Shown here one piece after another: positions 5,059 through 8,477 of a DNA stretch of 8,477 nucleotides; within the stretch, counting starts at the first letter, position 1, and the number at the start of each line of letters is the position of its first letter. The notes beneath the pieces are model-generated. The model had not been told where the DNA came from and did not search any database. It saw nothing but the letters and a program-made list of their open reading frames with translations. A program made the position numbers and the translations under genes. The stretch comes from CAYNGH01 sp964396845 (GTDB lineage Bacteria; Vulcanimicrobiota; JAJTBE01; CAYNGH01), in NCBI GenBank assembly GCA_964396845.1, contig CAYNGH010000145.1, positions 1-8,477 on the forward strand. The letters are read 5' to 3'.

Positions 5059-6879
5059 ATGAACCGGTTTATGGAGAAACTGGGGAGCCGGGGAGCTACC
5101 ATTGTTCTCTCCCTGGCTCTTCTGGCGATAATGTTCATTCACCCCTTCACCCGGGAGGTGGGGGAGTTGTGGTTTTACGACATGCGACTGGGGTTTCTCC
5201 GGAATCCCACTCCAAATCGTGATATTGTTTTCGTGGCCATTGATCAGAACAGTCTTGATGAATACGGGGCTTTTCCCTGGGACCGGGCCCGTTTTGCTGA
5301 ATTCATTGACCTTATGGAAGAAGCGCCTCCCCGGATTCTCATCTTCGATGTGTTGTTTCAGGAATCCACTCCCAGTGATGAGTTGCTGGCAGAATCCATC
5401 ATGGGGGCATCCTTTCCCATAGTCCTTGCAGATAATTTCTCTGTGGAAACAGCCCTGGGGGATTCCCGGCTGGTCCCTGTGGTGGAGCCTGTGAGCAGTG
5501 CCGCGGGAAACTCGGGATATATCGACCTGGTGCGGGTTGATTCCGACGGAAGGGTTCGCTGGGCGGAGCTGGCCCGGGTTGTCAATGACCGGGAGTATTT
5601 CTCCCTGGATCTGGTTTTTTATGCTCTGCTGGAAGGGATTGACCCCGGCAATATCCGCCTTGAAGAAAATCGTATCATTATGGGAGATATCAGCATTCCC
5701 ACGGATCCCCGATGGGGAATATTGATAAACTATTATTTCGGTCAGGAAACCGGCGGAACCCGGATGACCTTTCCAGTGATGAGTTTCAGGAAATTCATGG
5801 AAAGACCCGAGGCCCGGCGTGAGCTTTCTGATGCCATTGTCATTGTGGGGGCCGGCAGTCGCGGTATGCAGGATGACTTTCCCACGCCGGTGGATCCGAA
5901 AACCTATGGAGCCATCATTCATGCCAATATTCTCGATACTGTAATCCGCAGGAATTTTATCCGCCGGGTTCCCTGGTGGGTGAATCTGGCGATGGTTCTT
6001 CTGGTGGTCCTGTTATTCGGTTTTTGGGCCAGCAGGTTTTCCAAGGCCCACCGGGTGATATTATTTGCAGCCATCTTTGTTGTTGTTTATACACTGATAA
6101 ACAGCATACTCTTTGCCCGGGGTATCTGGATTGACCTGGCTCCGCCGGTTTTTGCATCCTTTGGTTGTACTCTTGTGGTGCTGGGGGTTCAGTTTTTCCG
6201 CACCCATCGTCTTTTTCAGCAGTTTGTTGCGCCGGAGGTTGTGGACCGGATGGTTGCCGATGAAGAATTCGCCCGGCTGGGGGGCAAGGAGATGGAAGTC
6301 AGCATCCTGTTTTCCGACATCCGGGGTTATACTACTTTGTCGGAAAAGATGTCGCCCTCCCAGATGATGGAGATGCTCAACGAGTATCATACCCGGATGG
6401 TAAAAATTTATGAGAGAAATCATGGCCGGGTGTTTGACTATATGGGGGATGCCCAGATGGTTGTTTACGGCGCTCCGATAAATCTGGAAAACCATGCCCT
6501 GTGGGCATGCCGGGCAGCTTTGGAAACTCAGGAAGCTTTGAAAGAACTTTGCGACAAATGGAAGATAGAGAACCGCCTCGCCTTCGAAGTGGGGACCGGC
6601 ATATGTACCGGCAGGGTGGCCATAGGTCTGGTGGGAGCTGAAGGACACAAGCAGTACACTGCCATCGGTGATTCCACCAATGTTGCCTCCAGGCTTCAGG
6701 GGCAGAGCAAGGTTCTGGGTGCCACTGTCATTATTTCTCCCCGCACTGCGGAGATGGTTAGGGATCATTTCCAGCTTCGTTCCCTGGGAGAGGTGGACTT
6801 GAAAGGCAAGAGCGAGGCAATGGAGGTATTCACAATCGTGAAACAGAAGGGATCTGAAGGGGAGGGATCGAAGTTATAA
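5059..6879 (+). CDS. CHASE2-domain class III nucleotide cyclase, membrane-bound
   Basis: The product is 606 residues. TM1 lies at about 13-30. The extracytoplasmic CHASE2 sensor (about 31-300) contains F-Y-D-M-R, I-V-F-V-A-I-D-x-x-S-L and I-F-D-V-L-F. Three helices follow (about 308-325, 333-352, 360-380), then a cytoplasmic class III cyclase domain (about 412-600). Metal-binding Asp420 is in F-S-D-I-R-G-Y-T and Asp464 in Y-M-G-D. Transition-state residues Asn541 and Arg545 are in N-V-A-S-R, so one chain supplies all catalytic residues and should work as a homodimer. The residue that picks adenine, Lys in K-x-x-G-D, is Asp460 here; its partner position is Thr534. Product identity (cAMP, cGMP or other) is therefore open. 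The gene starts two bases after the FecR gene stop, with GAGG ten bases before ATG, and its stop overlaps the next ATG (TAATG), so translation is probably coupled. Confidence 0.93.
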   Translation: MNRFMEKLGSRGATIVLSLALLAIMFIHPFTREVGELWFYDMRLGFLRNPTPNRDIVFVAIDQNSLDEYGAFPWDRARFAEFIDLMEEAPPRILIFDVLFQESTPSDELLAESIMGASFPIVLADNFSVETALGDSRLVPVVEPVSSAAGNSGYIDLVRVDSDGRVRWAELARVVNDREYFSLDLVFYALLEGIDPGNIRLEENRIIMGDISIPTDPRWGILINYYFGQETGGTRMTFPVMSFRKFMERPEARRELSDAIVIVGAGSRGMQDDFPTPVDPKTYGAIIHANILDTVIRRNFIRRVPWWVNLAMVLLVVLLFGFWASRFSKAHRVILFAAIFVVVYTLINSILFARGIWIDLAPPVFASFGCTLVVLGVQFFRTHRLFQQFVAPEVVDRMVADEEFARLGGKEMEVSILFSDIRGYTTLSEKMSPSQMMEMLNEYHTRMVKIYERNHGRVFDYMGDAQMVVYGAPINLENHALWACRAALETQEALKELCDKWKIENRLAFEVGTGICTGRVAIGLVGAEGHKQYTAIGDSTNVASRLQGQSKVLGATVIISPRTAEMVRDHFQLRSLGEVDLKGKSEAMEVFTIVKQKGSEGEGSKL

Positions 6880-7448
6880 TGGCTTTTATTAATTCAGGAG
6901 AGAAGTGCAAGTTGAGTCTGTCCAGGATTTATACTTTATCCGTGTTGATAGTGCTTGTGGCAGTTCTGGTTCTTCCCGGGTGTGCGCCTGGAGGACAGAG
7001 AACCCCCGGGCCTTCTCACGATGAGAGTCCCCATCCAAAAGACGGGGTTATTGATGGTTCTCCCCTGGATTTTGAGCCGGAGCAGTCATCCACCTTGGAA
7101 ACACCAGAAAGAAAAGTTCTGGAAGATGTGGATGAATCCCAAATGAGAATAGGGTTTTATCCTGGATCCCACAGAGTAGAGGCTTTCACTGCAAGCCTGC
7201 CGGTGGGAGTGCATGGGATGACTCATAAAACGGCGGTTTTCCTGACCGAGGATGAGCCGTCAAAAGTCAGGGATTATTTTATCGGTCTATTTGACAGCCC
7301 TGCCATCATCGAGGATGAAAAGGGATTGGTCACCATCACCTGGCGCATCAGGGAGCTTTGGGAATCTGATGATTTGCTGATGGTTATGATCAAGCCCCGG
7401 GGCAGGGAAGGTAAAACCGAGATCGTCATCTTCTCATTAGAATCGTAG
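6879..7448 (+). CDS. Small lipoprotein of unknown function
   Basis: The product is 189 residues from ATG 6879, which shares one base with the cyclase stop codon. A hydrophobic stretch (about 17-32) ends in V-L-P-G-C, a good lipobox with Cys35 as the lipidation site. Residues 36-85 are Pro/Ser/Asp/Glu-rich and probably a flexible tether. The remaining 100 residues form a compact alpha/beta domain starting G-F-Y-P-G and including F-L-T-E-D-E-P-S-K-V-R-D-Y-F, then an I-T-W strand and I-V-I-F near the end. This looks like the small periplasmic domains with a YPGA start and a T-x-D-x-x-x-x-V-x-x-F-Y helix, but I cannot name a family. The start is not certain: a TTG at 6912 has its own AGGAG (6896-6900) and would give a 24-residue signal peptide, more typical than 34. 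Role inferred only from position: an outer partner of the cyclase or FecR protein. Confidence 0.82.
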   Translation: MAFINSGEKCKLSLSRIYTLSVLIVLVAVLVLPGCAPGGQRTPGPSHDESPHPKDGVIDGSPLDFEPEQSSTLETPERKVLEDVDESQMRIGFYPGSHRVEAFTASLPVGVHGMTHKTAVFLTEDEPSKVRDYFIGLFDSPAIIEDEKGLVTITWRIRELWESDDLLMVMIKPRGREGKTEIVIFSLES

Positions 7449-7468
7449 GTATAAACAGGAGGCCCTGG

Positions 7469-8477
7469 ATGGCAAAAATTTGTGATTTATGTAAAAGTGA
7501 AAACGAGCAACAGAACCAGTTCTGCGACAAATGCGGAAACCCGCTGGTTCATTTCGAGTCGTCGGAGTCTTCATCTTTTGATCAGCAGGTAGATCAGGAA
7601 GCCTTGGAGAGTTTTACCCGGAAGAAAAAGGCAAAAAAGACATCTCCCATGGTTTTTCTTATTATTCCACTGCTGATTATTCTGGCTGCCGGGGCATATT
7701 TCTTCATCAATGTTACCAGCCAGAACAAAATGAAACAGCAGGCAAATGAAGCTGTGGTTGGGTTTATGGAAAGCCTGATGAAGGAAGAATACTCCAGTGC
7801 CCTGGAACAGGGGATTGGTGTTCCCCTGGGAAAAAACATGGAGGAATCCTTCAAGGAGTTTGTCCGTCAGCTCACCCCTGAAGATCCCAGAAATAAAGAA
7901 CTCCACAAGACAAAGCTTGATCTGGTGAAGATTGCTGATGGTATTGAAAAGTATTATTTCATCAATCGGAGGTATCCCACAAGCCTGTCGGGTTTAAGTC
8001 CGGTGATACTGGATGAAGTTCCCAGGGCACCCAGTGGCGAGGATTTCGGGTATGAATATAATACAGAGGCCCGTAATTATACTATTTATGTAAAGGGCGC
8101 CCATTTTTTGTCCAACGGTCTGCCTGGTGATTATCCTGCATATTCCAGAATCGGAAAGCTTCAGGCTCCCGGTGAAGAGAAGATATTCAACGAATGGAAA
8201 TTGACCGGATACGAAATTGTTGATACCCAGCTGGTGGAGAACGGTGCCAGAGTGATGGTTCGAGAGTCATACATATATGGCGACAAGAATGTAAAAGAAG
8301 AGAACACATATATCCTGAAAAAGGAGAAGGAAAAGGATGCCCAGTGGCTGATTGATCCCGGTTCATCTGCTATTCAGGATATAAGTATCATACTGTCCTA
8401 TACCCAGATGGAACCCTTCGGCGGGGGCAGGGCCCAGAGGCCTCCTCGAGATGGGGAAGAGGGTGGGGACACAAAGT
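7469..8477 (+). CDS. Zinc-ribbon membrane protein with pseudopilin-like extracytoplasmic stretch, partial at 3' end
   Basis: The frame is open from ATG 7469 to the window edge (336 codons), with AGGAGG at 7457-7462 six bases upstream. A zinc ribbon sits at the N-terminus (C5-x2-C8, C19-x2-C22, then G-N-P-L). An acidic and Ser-rich linker and a Lys/Arg patch (51-57) lead to one TM helix (about 60-80), so the ribbon is cytoplasmic and the rest is outside. Residues 85-110 are a helix resembling the start of NTF2/DUF4878-like domains. Residues 150-215 resemble the globular part of GspG-like pseudopilins: a helix, R-R-Y-P-T-S-L (167-173), V-P-R-A-P (184-188) and F-G-Y-E-Y. After about 230, strands such as G-Y-E-I-V-D-T and W-L-I-D-P resemble the remaining NTF2-like sheet. 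The final Gly/Arg/Pro-rich residues suggest the C-terminus is near. Domain calls are inference; the frame, cysteines and TM are direct. Confidence 0.88.
   Translation, partial: MAKICDLCKSENEQQNQFCDKCGNPLVHFESSESSSFDQQVDQEALESFTRKKKAKKTSPMVFLIIPLLIILAAGAYFFINVTSQNKMKQQANEAVVGFMESLMKEEYSSALEQGIGVPLGKNMEESFKEFVRQLTPEDPRNKELHKTKLDLVKIADGIEKYYFINRRYPTSLSGLSPVILDEVPRAPSGEDFGYEYNTEARNYTIYVKGAHFLSNGLPGDYPAYSRIGKLQAPGEEKIFNEWKLTGYEIVDTQLVENGARVMVRESYIYGDKNVKEENTYILKKEKEKDAQWLIDPGSSAIQDISIILSYTQMEPFGGGRAQRPPRDGEEGGDTK

Noticed and set aside
4972..5922. Long minus-strand open frame (316 codons) opposite the FecR/CHASE2 junction
   Set aside because: It spans two well-supported plus-strand genes, encodes His/Pro-rich low-plausibility sequence and has no domain or RBS support.

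Overview
The window is chromosomal, protein-dense bacterial DNA of roughly even base composition, with clear AGGAGG-type ribosome binding sites and short intergenic gaps. I see no phage, IS, CRISPR or RNA genes. The host cannot be named from this sequence. Two lipoproteins, a secreted FecR-domain protein and a CHASE2-type membrane cyclase suggest an organism with a well-developed periplasm or envelope, for example a spirochaete, a delta-proteobacterial-like lineage, or a diderm Firmicute or candidate phylum. That placement is inference.

Region 1 (1-2538) has three separately transcribed genes. The first is the C-terminal end of an NCS2-family purine permease (1-392, + strand). It converges on an ankyrin-repeat lipoprotein gene on the minus strand (438-1469), which has its own intrinsic terminator at 398-423 and an exact 30-bp tandem repeat near its 3' end. 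Diverging from the ankyrin gene across a 277-bp AT-rich gap is a purine nucleoside / methylthio-nucleoside phosphorylase homologue (1747-2538). Its base-binding residues look 6-oxopurine-type (Glu169, Asn211) rather than MTA-type. The permease and phosphorylase together suggest purine salvage.

Region 2 (2580-8477) looks like one co-directional operon that runs off the right edge. It starts at a good sigma-70/A-type promoter (TTGAAA, 18 bp, TGA-TATAAT) with a perfect inverted repeat over the -35/spacer. The order is: a single-pass membrane protein of unknown function (2649-3317); a 161-nt gap holding a terminator-like hairpin with eight Ts and a second hairpin; a secreted FecR-domain protein with two FN3-like modules (3479-5056); a CHASE2 sensor fused to a class III nucleotide cyclase (5059-6879); a small lipoprotein (6879-7448); and a zinc-ribbon, single-TM protein with an extracytoplasmic pseudopilin-like stretch (7469 to the edge).

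Taken together the operon reads as an envelope-to-cytoplasm cyclic-nucleotide signalling system. Secreted or tethered partners (FecR/FN3 protein, lipoprotein, two single-pass proteins) would surround a transmembrane cyclase. The cyclase keeps its catalytic metal and transition-state residues but has Asp where adenylate cyclases have the adenine-recognising Lys. Co-function is inferred from gene order only.
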